From Candidatus Tepidiaquacellales bacterium OLB4/UTCHB1 (GTDB lineage Bacteria > Bacteroidota > Ignavibacteria > Tepidaquicellales > Tepidaquicellaceae): a stretch of 64,000 nucleotides of DNA. The translations under genes and the position numbers were made by a program. Location of the stretch: contig MWSW01000014.1 in the NCBI GenBank assembly GCA_002050165.1, forward strand, positions 1-64,000. The letters are read 5' to 3'. The notes under the pieces are model-generated. The model was not told the origin of the DNA. It saw nothing but the letters and a program-made list of their open reading frames with translations, and searched no databases. This document shows, one piece after another, positions 8,022 through 15,995 of this stretch. Numbering within the stretch: the stretch's first letter is position 1; every line of letters begins with the position of its first letter.

Positions 8022-8942
8022 ATGATACCAGATTACCAGACTTTAATGCTTCCTTTACTTAGACTTGTTTCTGACGGACAAGAACATAAATACAGAGATT
8101 TAATTGAAAAATTAGCAGTTGAGTTTGAAGTTACAGACGAAGAAAGAAAAGAGCTTTTGGCAAGTGGAAACCAAGCAATATTTGACAATAGAGTTGGCTG
8201 GGCAAAAACATATTTAAAAAAGGCTGGATTGCTTGACTCTCCAAAAAGAGCAACATTTACAATTACTGAACTTGGAAGACAAACATTAGCAAAAAATCCT
8301 GACCGAATTGATGCAAAATATTTGCGACAGTTTCCTGCGTTTTTAGAGTTTCAAAACGCTTCAAGAAACAATAATGAAAATGAAGAAGATGAAACGACAG
8401 TAATTGAAGCCAACGAACAAACACCTGAAGAAAATTTAGACAAGGCATATCAAAGAATTAGAAAATCATTAGCCTCTGAATTATTAAACAGAGTTGTTGA
8501 CCTCTCACCTGCTTTTTTTGAAAGACTTGTAGTTGAACTTTTAGTAAAAATGGGTTACGGAGGTTCAATTAAAGACGCTGGGAAAGCAATGGGAAAAAGC
8601 GGAGATGAAGGAATTGACGGAACAATTAAGGAAGACAAACTTGGACTTGACATTATTTACATTCAAGCCAAACGATGGAAACCTGGTAATGTTGTTGGGC
8701 GACCTGAACTACAAAAATTTGTTGGAGCACTTGCCGGACAAGGTGCAAAAAAAGGAATATTTATTACGACATCAAATTTTACAAAAGAGGCGTTAGATTA
8801 CACACCAAGAAACGAAACAAAAATAGTATTAATTGATGGTGAACAGTTGGCTCAACTGATGATTGACCATAATCTTGGTTGCACAACTCAACAAACTTAC
8901 GAACTTAAAAAAATTGACAGTGATTACTTTGGAGAGGAATAA
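8022..8942 (+). CDS. mrr: Mrr-family restriction endonuclease-like protein
   Basis: 306 residues, close to the length of E. coli Mrr. The N-terminal domain (about residues 1-95) is the winged-helix Mrr_N type (PDYQTLMLPLLRL...YRDLIEKLA). The C-terminal catalytic domain begins at LSPAFFERLVVELLVKMGYGG and has the PD-(D/E)XK-like core DEGIDGTIKED followed by IIYIQAKRW, then ELQKFVGALAGQGAKKGIFITTSNF. Mrr enzymes cleave modified DNA; specificity cannot be read here. It is the sole gene of cassette 7961-9096. Confidence 0.9.
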   Translation: MIPDYQTLMLPLLRLVSDGQEHKYRDLIEKLAVEFEVTDEERKELLASGNQAIFDNRVGWAKTYLKKAGLLDSPKRATFTITELGRQTLAKNPDRIDAKYLRQFPAFLEFQNASRNNNENEEDETTVIEANEQTPEENLDKAYQRIRKSLASELLNRVVDLSPAFFERLVVELLVKMGYGGSIKDAGKAMGKSGDEGIDGTIKEDKLGLDIIYIQAKRWKPGNVVGRPELQKFVGALAGQGAKKGIFITTSNFTKEALDYTPRNETKIVLIDGEQLAQLMIDHNLGCTTQQTYELKKIDSDYFGEE

Positions 8943-8965
8943 ACCGACAAATAAGAAAGCCGACC

Positions 8966-9102
8966 GCACAACAAACAAATTGGCAATAGGCGGGCTGAAC
9001 GGCTTCGTATAACAGTTTTTCGTAAATTTGAACATTACGGCTTCGTATGAAAAGTAGCGGCAATAATCCCCGCCACTACGCAAAGCGAGGCAAACGTTGT
9101 GG
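8966..9102 (+). other. attC recombination site (site 6)
   Basis: R'' GCACAAC (8966-8972), R' GTTGTGG (9096-9102), inner arms containing GGCGGGCTGAACGGCTTCGT and CCCCGCCACTACGCAAAGC. R'' plus upstream CC pairs with the cassette's 5' end GTTGTGCGG at 7960. This is the last attC of the first array. Confidence 0.85.
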
Positions 9103-9189
9103 GCAAGTTTGGACAACCACCACAACCAATACTGACTAATACCTAAATTCCGACAAATAACAAAGTAAACAACATAATATAAAAGAACA

Positions 9190-9540
9190 ATGGGATATAT
9201 TAAAAACGAAAATGAAATTAAATTATGGGACATCACAATTAACGGCAACTTCAGTGCGGCAGGTGAAAAACGAATTAATGATTCCTCTTTTTCAGGAAAA
9301 GTTGTTGTAACCGGTGATTTTATTATTGTGCAATCAGGACTTACAAAATTTCCTTCTTCTGTTTCCGTATCTGGAAAAGTAATCATTGCAGAAAATGATG
9401 TTAAAAGTTTGGTTGACGATTGCATTAAGGTCTGCCAACATGACAAGAACTTATGGTTTATTTATAATAAAGGTGGGAATAATTTTCTAATTAGAAATTA
9501 TTTTACAGAAGAAATTGAAAATTATAAAGAAAACGATTAA
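9190..9540 (+). CDS. Hypothetical cassette protein
   Basis: 116 residues, not recognised. The middle (TINGNFSAAGEKR...SGKVVVTGDFIIV...SVSGKVIIAEND) has regularly spaced beta-strand and glycine turns reminiscent of a small beta-helix or bactofilin-like element, but this is weak. It is the first gene of the last cassette, which starts at 9097. No attC closes that cassette downstream, so it may be immobile or truncated. Confidence 0.6.
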   Translation: MGYIKNENEIKLWDITINGNFSAAGEKRINDSSFSGKVVVTGDFIIVQSGLTKFPSSVSVSGKVIIAENDVKSLVDDCIKVCQHDKNLWFIYNKGGNNFLIRNYFTEEIENYKEND

Positions 9541-9544
9541 CGGG

Positions 9545-9757
9545 ATGAAACAAGAATTTAAAGATATTTACTCAAAACTGAGTTATTGCTCTCATATACC
9601 AGATCAATATTATGGACATTTGATAACCCTTTCGGGTATGGTGTTTAACGTTGAGAAAGAAAAAATAATTGAGATTGTAATTATCACCACCTTTATTATA
9701 GGTTTTGATTATTTGATTTCCACCTTTGATGTAATCATACTTAGAGTAGGAACCTGA
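9545..9757 (+). CDS. Small hypothetical protein, possibly membrane-associated
   Basis: About 70 residues from the ATG at 9545, four bases after the stop of the previous gene; an in-frame start at 9515 would overlap that gene. The second half is hydrophobic (IIEIVIITTFIIGFDYLISTF) and could be one membrane helix. Nothing is recognised, and it may be the decayed end of the cassette. Confidence 0.35.
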   Translation: MKQEFKDIYSKLSYCSHIPDQYYGHLITLSGMVFNVEKEKIIEIVIITTFIIGFDYLISTFDVIILRVGT

Positions 9758-9840
9758 TCTTTATATTTCGTAAATGTTCTTTACTCATTATCATCGAAAG
9801 TAGAACTCATCTGACGAATCTATTCACATTGATAACAGAT

Positions 9841-11316
9841 TCATAACTTAGTTTTCTCCTTTTCGATCGCAAGCGCTTTTTCAAGCAACCACCTTCTCTC
9901 CACGATTATAATATCTGTTTGAAGTTGAACAATCACATTCTCAATCCCATCCTTTTTCCCTCTAAATTTGAAATTAAGTAGCTTAGAATAATACTTTAAA
10001 AAATTTTCGTATTTTTTTATTCCATCGCGGGAAAAATTGTTCTTGTTAGTTACTAAAAATTTTTTACACGATGCAAGTAAATATTCACACTGCTCGAAAT
10101 ATGAAAGTTCATAATAGACCATTAACATTAAATTCCGGATTACTGTTTTGTAAGGTATATGAATTATTGATTTGATTGAAGTCAGCATTTCCAACGTTTT
10201 CTTAAATTCACTTTTGGCAAATTGCAACCTTGCTTTAATGTAGGTTATTACTATGCCGCCATTATCGGGTGGAAGTTCGCTCCCGTATTTGTTAATAAAA
10301 TTTTCCACCCAATCAAATTCTTTAAGAATTATCGCCGTTTGGGCGATATTTCCAAACAATATCTGATCGAAATACAAATGGGATTTTAGTTTATAAAAAT
10401 TTTTTCCGAGCGCCTGTTTATATATCTGAAACCTCTCTTGGAGAAAGCTGCTAACACCATGAGTACCCTTTTTACTGCAGTATTGGTTAAGTACCGACAT
10501 AAGTGAAAATTTATCATCCTGTGAAATTTTTTCCGATTCTGAAAATAATACTTCCTTCAGTTTGTAAAAGAATTCCACTGCCCCTTCCTTTAAAAGCAAC
10601 GACTCGAATAAATGAATTCTCAAATTTGTATTTTTAATGAAATCATTTTCGCTGTTCAAAAGATAGTGAATAATATTATTCGCCAATTCGTCATTAAATT
10701 TTACAGGAACGATATCCCGCCAGGCAGCCACACTTCGGTAGCCAGAAAGTAATTGTTCAAAATAATAGAATGAAAGAGAGTCAGTAATCTGCTGCAACAA
10801 ATCCGGTTCAAAATCAATCAGGTTTTTATTCTTGAATTTTATCCACTCGCCATAATCAAACCTGAGTTTGTAAAAACGGTATTTGTAATAATGATATCTA
10901 ATTTCGTGAGTGTCTTTTATCTCCTCAATTTCCGCTTCTGTTTCCCGGATTAATTTCAACAACCGTCTCTCAAGTTTTCTCGAATTAAGCTCTTCGCATA
11001 TCATCAGCTTCTCAAGTATAGGCTTCTTCCGGTAATTCAGATGAAAGAGAAATTCATCCGCTAAATTTGAAAGGATGTGAATTATCGTCTTCATAAAACT
11101 TTCACTGTAATCGCTCTTCCCGAACATTTCTTTATAAGCAATTTCTTTTCTCAATTTCCCGGAGTTAAAATCAGGGTAATATTTTCTCAAATAATCAAAT
11201 AGTTTTACAGCAGCCTGATTTTTATTAAAAAACGGCGATCGGACAAAATCTCCGAATTCCCGGATCTCTTTCAAATTGAAAGATTTAAGCGTATTTATTA
11301 ATGTAAATTTATACAT
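9841..11316 (-). CDS. Hypothetical helical protein
   Basis: 491 residues, not recognised as a named family. It is rich in Phe, Tyr, Lys and Leu and almost entirely helical, beginning MYKFTLINTLKSFNLKEIRE and ending in a charged helix. There is no signal peptide or transmembrane segment. The C-terminal half has TPR/solenoid-like helix pairs (for example LRIHLFESLLLKEGAVEFFYKLK). It is the first minus-strand gene and marks the return from the cassette array to chromosome-like sequence. Confidence 0.75.
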   Translation of the reverse strand: MYKFTLINTLKSFNLKEIREFGDFVRSPFFNKNQAAVKLFDYLRKYYPDFNSGKLRKEIAYKEMFGKSDYSESFMKTIIHILSNLADEFLFHLNYRKKPILEKLMICEELNSRKLERRLLKLIRETEAEIEEIKDTHEIRYHYYKYRFYKLRFDYGEWIKFKNKNLIDFEPDLLQQITDSLSFYYFEQLLSGYRSVAAWRDIVPVKFNDELANNIIHYLLNSENDFIKNTNLRIHLFESLLLKEGAVEFFYKLKEVLFSESEKISQDDKFSLMSVLNQYCSKKGTHGVSSFLQERFQIYKQALGKNFYKLKSHLYFDQILFGNIAQTAIILKEFDWVENFINKYGSELPPDNGGIVITYIKARLQFAKSEFKKTLEMLTSIKSIIHIPYKTVIRNLMLMVYYELSYFEQCEYLLASCKKFLVTNKNNFSRDGIKKYENFLKYYSKLLNFKFRGKKDGIENVIVQLQTDIIIVERRWLLEKALAIEKEKTKL

Positions 11317-11540
11317 CGCGTAAGTTAAAATAGCTTATTTTTATAATTTATAAAATTTAGATTTCGGGGTTTTGTTGTGAAAATAACTTTCAATTGCAAA
11401 GCGATATTTTCATTTAGTGACATTCCGCGCTTTTAAATTTCTCAACTTTCTGCATAAAGTTTCCTTTAAAAATCTCACGATTATTCCGTTTTTAAATAAC
11501 AACGGGTATTAAACTCTTAAACTTTACAAAAAAAGTTTAC

Positions 11541-11572
11541 TTGGACAAAATGATTTCAATGAAATATTTTTG
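11541..11572 (+). promoter_or_regulatory. Bacteroidota-type promoter
   Basis: TTG (11541-11543) and TATTTTTG (11565-11572) are separated by 21 bases, close to the -33/-7 (TTG, TAnnTTTG) arrangement of Bacteroidota promoters. It lies 18 bp before the ATG at 11591, which favours that start over the TTG within the -7 element. Confidence 0.5.
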
Positions 11573-11590
11573 TTTCACACTAATTTTGAA

Positions 11591-11887
11591 ATGAAAAAGA
11601 ATAACAAAGAGAATAGATTACTCCCACCTGCGAACCTTTGCGCTAATAAGGGTGATTTAGAGGGTGAGGTTAATCTGCAGTGGGATGCAGTTAAAAATGC
11701 AAATTGTTATGTCATTCAAAAAACCAATCGCAAAAGCAAAAATGCTTGGTCACATATTGATATTGTTGGCGAAGCGAGATATACAGTAAACGGTCTGCTA
11801 CCCGACAGTAAATATTTCTTTAGAGTTGCAGCAATGAATGGAAATTGTCAGGGGGAATGGAGCGAAGAAATTGAAAAAAAAATTTAA
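11591..11887 (+). CDS. Small fibronectin type III domain protein
   Basis: 98 residues from the ATG at 11591. The whole length is one FN3 domain: PPANLCANKG, LQWDAVKNANCYVIQ, the YTVNGLLPDSKYFFRV strand pair and GEWSEEI. No signal peptide is seen, so either it is cytoplasmic or it is a domain fragment. It lies 37 bp upstream of the BNR-repeat secreted protein in the same direction. An in-frame TTG at 11570 would extend it, but that codon overlaps the predicted promoter. Confidence 0.7.
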   Translation: MKKNNKENRLLPPANLCANKGDLEGEVNLQWDAVKNANCYVIQKTNRKSKNAWSHIDIVGEARYTVNGLLPDSKYFFRVAAMNGNCQGEWSEEIEKKI

Positions 11888-11924
11888 CCACTTTATTACA
11901 ACCAAAAACTTAACAACAGCAAAA

Positions 11925-13382
11925 ATGAAAAACTCAAAATTTACGTTATTTATTTTCTTTATGTTTGAACTTACTGCAGGAACATTATTTTCTCAATGGG
12001 ATCCTATAGTCCGACTTTCTAATAATGCCGCTTTATCTTACACAACTCCCAATGTAAATTCAATTGCTTCATCTGGTTCCAGCATTCATGTAATTTGGCA
12101 GGATAACCGCGGGGGTAACTGGGAAATATATTACAGACGCTCTACTAACGGAGGTACAACCTGGGAAAATGAAAGACGTTTCACAAATAATACGGGCGCA
12201 TCCTATGATCCCTCAATATCAGTTTCAGGCTCAAATGTTCATGTAGTTTGGTATGATAACCACCAGGGAGTGCCGGATATATATTACAGGCGCTCTACTG
12301 ATGGAGGAAATAATTTTCAGTCGGAAGTAAGAATATCAAATAATGCAGGAAATTCCTGGCGTCCGGTTATATTTTCCTCGGGCTCGTTAGTGCATATAAC
12401 CTGGACTGATGAACGTGACGGCAACAAAGAAATATACTACAGACGCTCTAATGATAACGGAGCAAATTGGGGCACGGAAACGAGGTTAACAAATAATTCG
12501 GCAGAATCTAGTCTTAATTCAGTTACAGCTTCCGGCTCAAGTGTGTATGTTGTATGGAGTGACACGCGCGACGGTGATGAAATATGGTTTAAACGCTCAA
12601 CCGATGGAGGTGTAAACTGGAGTTCTGATACAAAGTTAACCAATAATACCGGAAATTCAACAGAACCCTCTATATCTGTTTCAGGAGTTAATTTACAGAT
12701 AGCCTGGAGAGATTTCCGTGATGGAAATGAAGAAATATATTATAAACGCTCATCTGATGGAGGAAGCAGCTGGGGTCCCGATACGCGTCTTACCAATGAT
12801 CTTAACCAATCCTTTTCACCTGTTATTTCAGCCCAAAGTTCTTTAATACACGTTGTATGGCATGATAATCGTAATGGCGCTACTAACTATGAAATATATT
12901 ACAAACGCTCAGTAAACGGAGGAGCAAGCTGGGGTTCGGATGAAAGGCTTACAAATCAAGTTGCTAATTCAAGTTCCGCTTCAATAACTGCCAGCGGCAC
13001 AGCTCTGCATGTAGCATTTACGGATGGGCGTTTTGGAAGTAATAATCCTGAAATTTTATATCTGCGCAACCCATCGGGAAATTTAGTAAGCATCGAGACC
13101 GTCAGTTCGGAAATTCCTGAATCGTTCTCATTATCTCAGAATTACCCCAATCCGTTCAATCCGGTAACGAATATTAATTTCAGTATTCCTAAATCAGTAC
13201 ACGTAAAAATTGTTATTTATGACCTAATGGGTAGAATAGTAAGTGAAGTTGTGAATGAAAAATTAAGTGCAGGAACTTACCGCACAGATTTCAATGCTTC
13301 GCACCTTTCAAGCGGCACATATTTTTACAGAATCGAAGCAGGAGAATTTATTTCCGTAAAGAAAATGATTTTGGTGAAATAA
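11925..13382 (+). CDS. Secreted BNR-repeat (sialidase-like) protein with T9SS sorting domain
   Basis: 485 residues from the ATG at 11925, chosen because a signal peptide (MKNSKFTLFIFFMFELTAGT) starts there. About seven repeats of roughly 55 residues follow, each with a pattern such as VHVVWYDNHQGVPDIYYRRS then DGG..W, typical of BNR/sialidase-type beta-propeller blades. The C-terminal 80 residues are a type IX secretion sorting domain: FSLSQNYPNPFNPVTNIN, then GTYFYRIEAGEFISVKKMIL. It is therefore likely exported and anchored or released at the cell surface. No complete catalytic sialidase residue set is evident, so the propeller may be binding or structural. Confidence 0.88.
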   Translation: MKNSKFTLFIFFMFELTAGTLFSQWDPIVRLSNNAALSYTTPNVNSIASSGSSIHVIWQDNRGGNWEIYYRRSTNGGTTWENERRFTNNTGASYDPSISVSGSNVHVVWYDNHQGVPDIYYRRSTDGGNNFQSEVRISNNAGNSWRPVIFSSGSLVHITWTDERDGNKEIYYRRSNDNGANWGTETRLTNNSAESSLNSVTASGSSVYVVWSDTRDGDEIWFKRSTDGGVNWSSDTKLTNNTGNSTEPSISVSGVNLQIAWRDFRDGNEEIYYKRSSDGGSSWGPDTRLTNDLNQSFSPVISAQSSLIHVVWHDNRNGATNYEIYYKRSVNGGASWGSDERLTNQVANSSSASITASGTALHVAFTDGRFGSNNPEILYLRNPSGNLVSIETVSSEIPESFSLSQNYPNPFNPVTNINFSIPKSVHVKIVIYDLMGRIVSEVVNEKLSAGTYRTDFNASHLSSGTYFYRIEAGEFISVKKMILVK

Positions 13383-13491
13383 CAACACGCCTTCTTAGTT
13401 GTGATTATTACTTCACGGAAAAATATTTGATGTATATTTTTTATAGAAACAGGTTGAACTTTCCTTAAAATCAAAGGATATACATTATAGG

Positions 13492-13881
13492 ATGGATTAT
13501 TTGTCACATATTTATCAGATTGCTGCATTCGTGCTGTTAGTTAGTGTTGTGCTGTACTTTACGGTTTACAAAGAACTGCGTGGGCGCGGGTTTATGCCTT
13601 GGCAAAGAAAGCTATTGAAAACAGGTATTCCCGCTCGTGCTAAAGTGTTGCGCATCCATCACTCGAATAATTATTTTGGTTGCAAGAGTAACACTCATCA
13701 ATTCGAAGAAATTGAAATTGCCCTGGAAGTCAAACCGTTAAACAGCGCAGGTTACACTGTAAACACTACCCGCATAGTTCCTGTAAACGATACTCATACT
13801 TTCGTAATAGGTAGGGAGATTGATGTGAAAATTAAACCGGGGAACGCGGACAAAATCGTAATCGTAGGGTTTGACGGGTAA
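13492..13881 (+). CDS. Small membrane-anchored protein, paralogue of the next gene
   Basis: 129 residues. An N-terminal transmembrane helix (residues 6-24, IYQIAAFVLLVSVVLYFTV) is followed by a beta-rich domain: TGIPARAKVLRIHHSN, IEIALEVKPLN and IDVKIKPGNADKIVIV. The same order and motifs occur in the C-terminal domain of 13933-14334 (TGMPAKAKVISIQ, VRLTLEVIPAYG, INIKYNATN), so the two are paralogues sharing a DUF3592-like or OB-like beta domain (tentative). Function is unknown. Confidence 0.75.
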   Translation: MDYLSHIYQIAAFVLLVSVVLYFTVYKELRGRGFMPWQRKLLKTGIPARAKVLRIHHSNNYFGCKSNTHQFEEIEIALEVKPLNSAGYTVNTTRIVPVNDTHTFVIGREIDVKIKPGNADKIVIVGFDG

Positions 13882-13932
13882 AAGAAAAATATTAATCAAC
13901 AACATCAATAAAATTTAGAAAGGAGAAATCAA

Positions 13933-14334
13933 ATGTTTTTCAAAAAAAAGAAATCAACGGAAGAAGCAATTAACGATGCTGATAAAGCAGTGAACAAAGG
14001 TTTATCCGGCTTTTTGACGAAAACTTTCATGGGTCAGGAATTTGTTGATCAGGCAAATTATGGTTTAGATCAGGCGAAGAAATTTTCAGGGCAAGGTAAT
14101 CTTGCAATGACGGGTATGCCGGCTAAAGCAAAAGTTATTTCAATTCAAGACACAGGAACGCTTATCAATAACGATCCTGTAGTCAGACTTACACTCGAAG
14201 TCATTCCCGCTTATGGTGCACCATTCCAGGTTACAGGCGATTCACCGGTCTCAAAAATTTCTGTTCCAAGAGCCGGAGATGAAATCAATATCAAATACAA
14301 CGCGACAAATACGAGCGAGTTTGTAGTCGTTTAA
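13933..14334 (+). CDS. Hypothetical protein with the same beta domain, soluble
   Basis: 133 residues. A helical N-terminal region (about residues 1-55, KKKKSTEEAINDADKAVNKG) replaces the membrane helix of its upstream neighbour, followed by the shared beta domain from TGMPAKAKVISIQ onward. A purine-rich AGAAAGGAG Shine-Dalgarno lies just upstream of the ATG, and a strong terminator follows. Function is unknown. Confidence 0.8.
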   Translation: MFFKKKKSTEEAINDADKAVNKGLSGFLTKTFMGQEFVDQANYGLDQAKKFSGQGNLAMTGMPAKAKVISIQDTGTLINNDPVVRLTLEVIPAYGAPFQVTGDSPVSKISVPRAGDEINIKYNATNTSEFVVV

Positions 14335-14360
14335 TTTCATTAAATGTATGCGCTATAAAT

Positions 14361-14389
14361 AGGAGGTTAATTCGACCTCCTGTTTTTTT
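14361..14389 (+). terminator. Rho-independent terminator
   Basis: AGGAGGT (14361-14367) pairs with ACCTCCT (14375-14381) across a 7-base loop and is followed after one G by seven T residues. It closes the 13492-14334 transcription unit. Confidence 0.9.
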
Positions 14390-15114
14390 GAGATATGAAT
14401 TAGTGAGTATAACCTCTGCATAAAAGATAGAGCTCAACTGTTTTCCATCTCCAACCGCACAATTGAAAACTCACCGGCATCATATCAGTCAAAAGTTGAA
14501 ACCGCACGGTTGTGGCTAATTTACCGGTGCAATGGAATCCGCATGAACAAAGCAATCAGCACCGTCAAGAGGAAATAATTGCATTGTGAAATTGTGAGGT
14601 AATTTTAACCTTGTGTACAATAGCAAAGTTTAGGCAGTTGTAATCTATATTCTTTTGGAAATTAAGGGCGGGTAATAATAATTTATCGGTAAGTGTATGA
14701 CAACACCGCGAACATGACACAGACGACTAATAACCAGAAAAAGTAAACCTGTTCGTCATGCAAACGTGAGCATAGAAACGTTTCAACAACCGGACATCCT
14801 CAAAACCGAGACTCTACCCGACAAAATGTTTTTAATTTATTTCCCAACGCACATAAAATTGAATTTCGATTGTCAACACACAAATGGCACATTGGCGGTT
14901 ACTTCTAACGCACAAGTCAACCCGCAGGCAATATCCAAAGAGTAATTTATTAGCCAACAAACAAAGACAGCTATCAAGACATTAAACAAGGTTAATTTTT
15001 AATTTAACCAACTGAATTTATATAGGGCTCGTTTCTTCAGGGCAGGGAAATTTAACCGGTACAGTTTTACGGAAAGGTTGCTGCCGGACTTGACCTAAAT
15101 CTAAAAAGTTTAAA
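14390..15114. other. 725-bp intergenic region without a recognised gene
   Basis: No convincing coding region, RNA gene or attC site was seen. A stretch at 14889-14900 (GGCACATTGGC) resembles the start of the H hairpins but lacks the matching 3' arm, so it may be a decayed copy. The region separates the terminated 13933 gene from the GNAT gene and looks like accessory or decayed DNA. Confidence 0.5.
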
Positions 15115-15678
15115 ATGATTACCTACACAACCGCAAATTCAAAAAGTGATTTAGAGGGAATTTTAAAATTACAAAAATCAAACTTACCCAAAAACCTTAA
15201 TCCGGAAGAAATTCAAACTCAGGGTTTCGTGACAGTTGACCACTCTTATGATTTGTTGAAAAAAATGAATGATATCGAAAAACACATTATCGCAAAGGAA
15301 CAGGATGAAGTAATTGGATATGTATTGGCTATGACCAAACATTCGAGGTTTGAAATTTCCATTCTGTTGCCAATGTTTAATGTTCTTGATTCCGTCCCGT
15401 ACAAAAAACAAAAAATATCAGATTACGATTACATGCTCGTCGGACAAGTTTGTGTTGATAAGAAATATCGCGGGCAGGGTATCTTCGACAAATGTTATAA
15501 TTATTACCGGGAGGTGTATAGCAAAAAATACGAATTTGCAATTACCGAAATAGCTACACAAAATTTCCGTTCTCTCAATGCACATAAACGGATTGGGTTT
15601 GAAGAGATTCACTCATACATTGGACCTGATAAGACAGAGTGGATAGTCGTTCTCTGGGAGTGGAGAAATTTTAACTAA
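15115..15678 (+). CDS. GNAT-family N-acetyltransferase
   Basis: 187 residues. The acetyl-CoA-binding motif A is VCVDKKYRGQGIFDKCY (R-G-Q-G, about residues 113-129). Motif B includes TQNFRSLNAHKRIGFEEIHSY, the usual asparagine and GF signature. GNAT enzymes transfer acetyl from acetyl-CoA to an amine; the substrate is unknown. It stands alone with no attC at either side, although it is near the second cassette block. Confidence 0.88.
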   Translation: MITYTTANSKSDLEGILKLQKSNLPKNLNPEEIQTQGFVTVDHSYDLLKKMNDIEKHIIAKEQDEVIGYVLAMTKHSRFEISILLPMFNVLDSVPYKKQKISDYDYMLVGQVCVDKKYRGQGIFDKCYNYYREVYSKKYEFAITEIATQNFRSLNAHKRIGFEEIHSYIGPDKTEWIVVLWEWRNFN

Positions 15679-15701
15679 CATCAGCACTTCCGTTTTATCA
15701 A

Positions 15702-15935
15702 GTGAAATCAGGTTTACGTATTCATAATTTTTTTAAACTTCCTCGTGTATTACCGGTATCAAAAGAATTTCATGACTTCATAGAATCTGCAACGGGTTTT
15801 ATTGATAACGATAATAAACGCTATACTGATATTATGGAATTATGCAGAGGTGTCCCGCGTTTGGCAATATCAGAACTGTTATTGTCAACGTATGAACTGT
15901 GCAAATCCACCGGCTTAACGGCTAATGTTCGTTGA
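15702..15935 (+). CDS. Short hypothetical ORF
   Basis: 77 residues from a GTG codon. The protein-like composition (FHDFIESATGFIDNDNKRYT, LLSTYELCKSTG) suggests a real or formerly real coding sequence, but no family is recognised and no good ribosome-binding site is obvious. It ends 31 bases before the unusual cassette junction at 15966 and may be a gene truncated by that insertion. Confidence 0.35.
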   Translation: MKSGLRIHNFFKLPRVLPVSKEFHDFIESATGFIDNDNKRYTDIMELCRGVPRLAISELLLSTYELCKSTGLTANVR

Positions 15936-15965
15936 AACAGTAGAGGGAGTTGCGTATATTTAGTT

Positions 15966-15980
15966 GTTATAGCCAATTTT
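15966..15980 (+). other. Cassette 5' junction in non-attC sequence
   Basis: GTTATAGCCA followed by A and TTTT is the near-perfect reverse complement (14 of 15) of the bases leading into and including R'' of the attC at 17277. It is therefore the 5' end of that cassette, with G^TT at 15966/15967. No L' arm, central motif or other attC feature precedes it, so the cassette seems to have entered a secondary site or lost its upstream neighbour. Confidence 0.75.
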
Positions 15981-15995
15981 AAAGACGACAACGAT

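Noticed and set aside
8829-9446. 205-codon minus-strand frame
   Set aside because: It is antisense to the Mrr-like gene end, an attC site and a cassette gene on the plus strand, and its composition is not protein-like.
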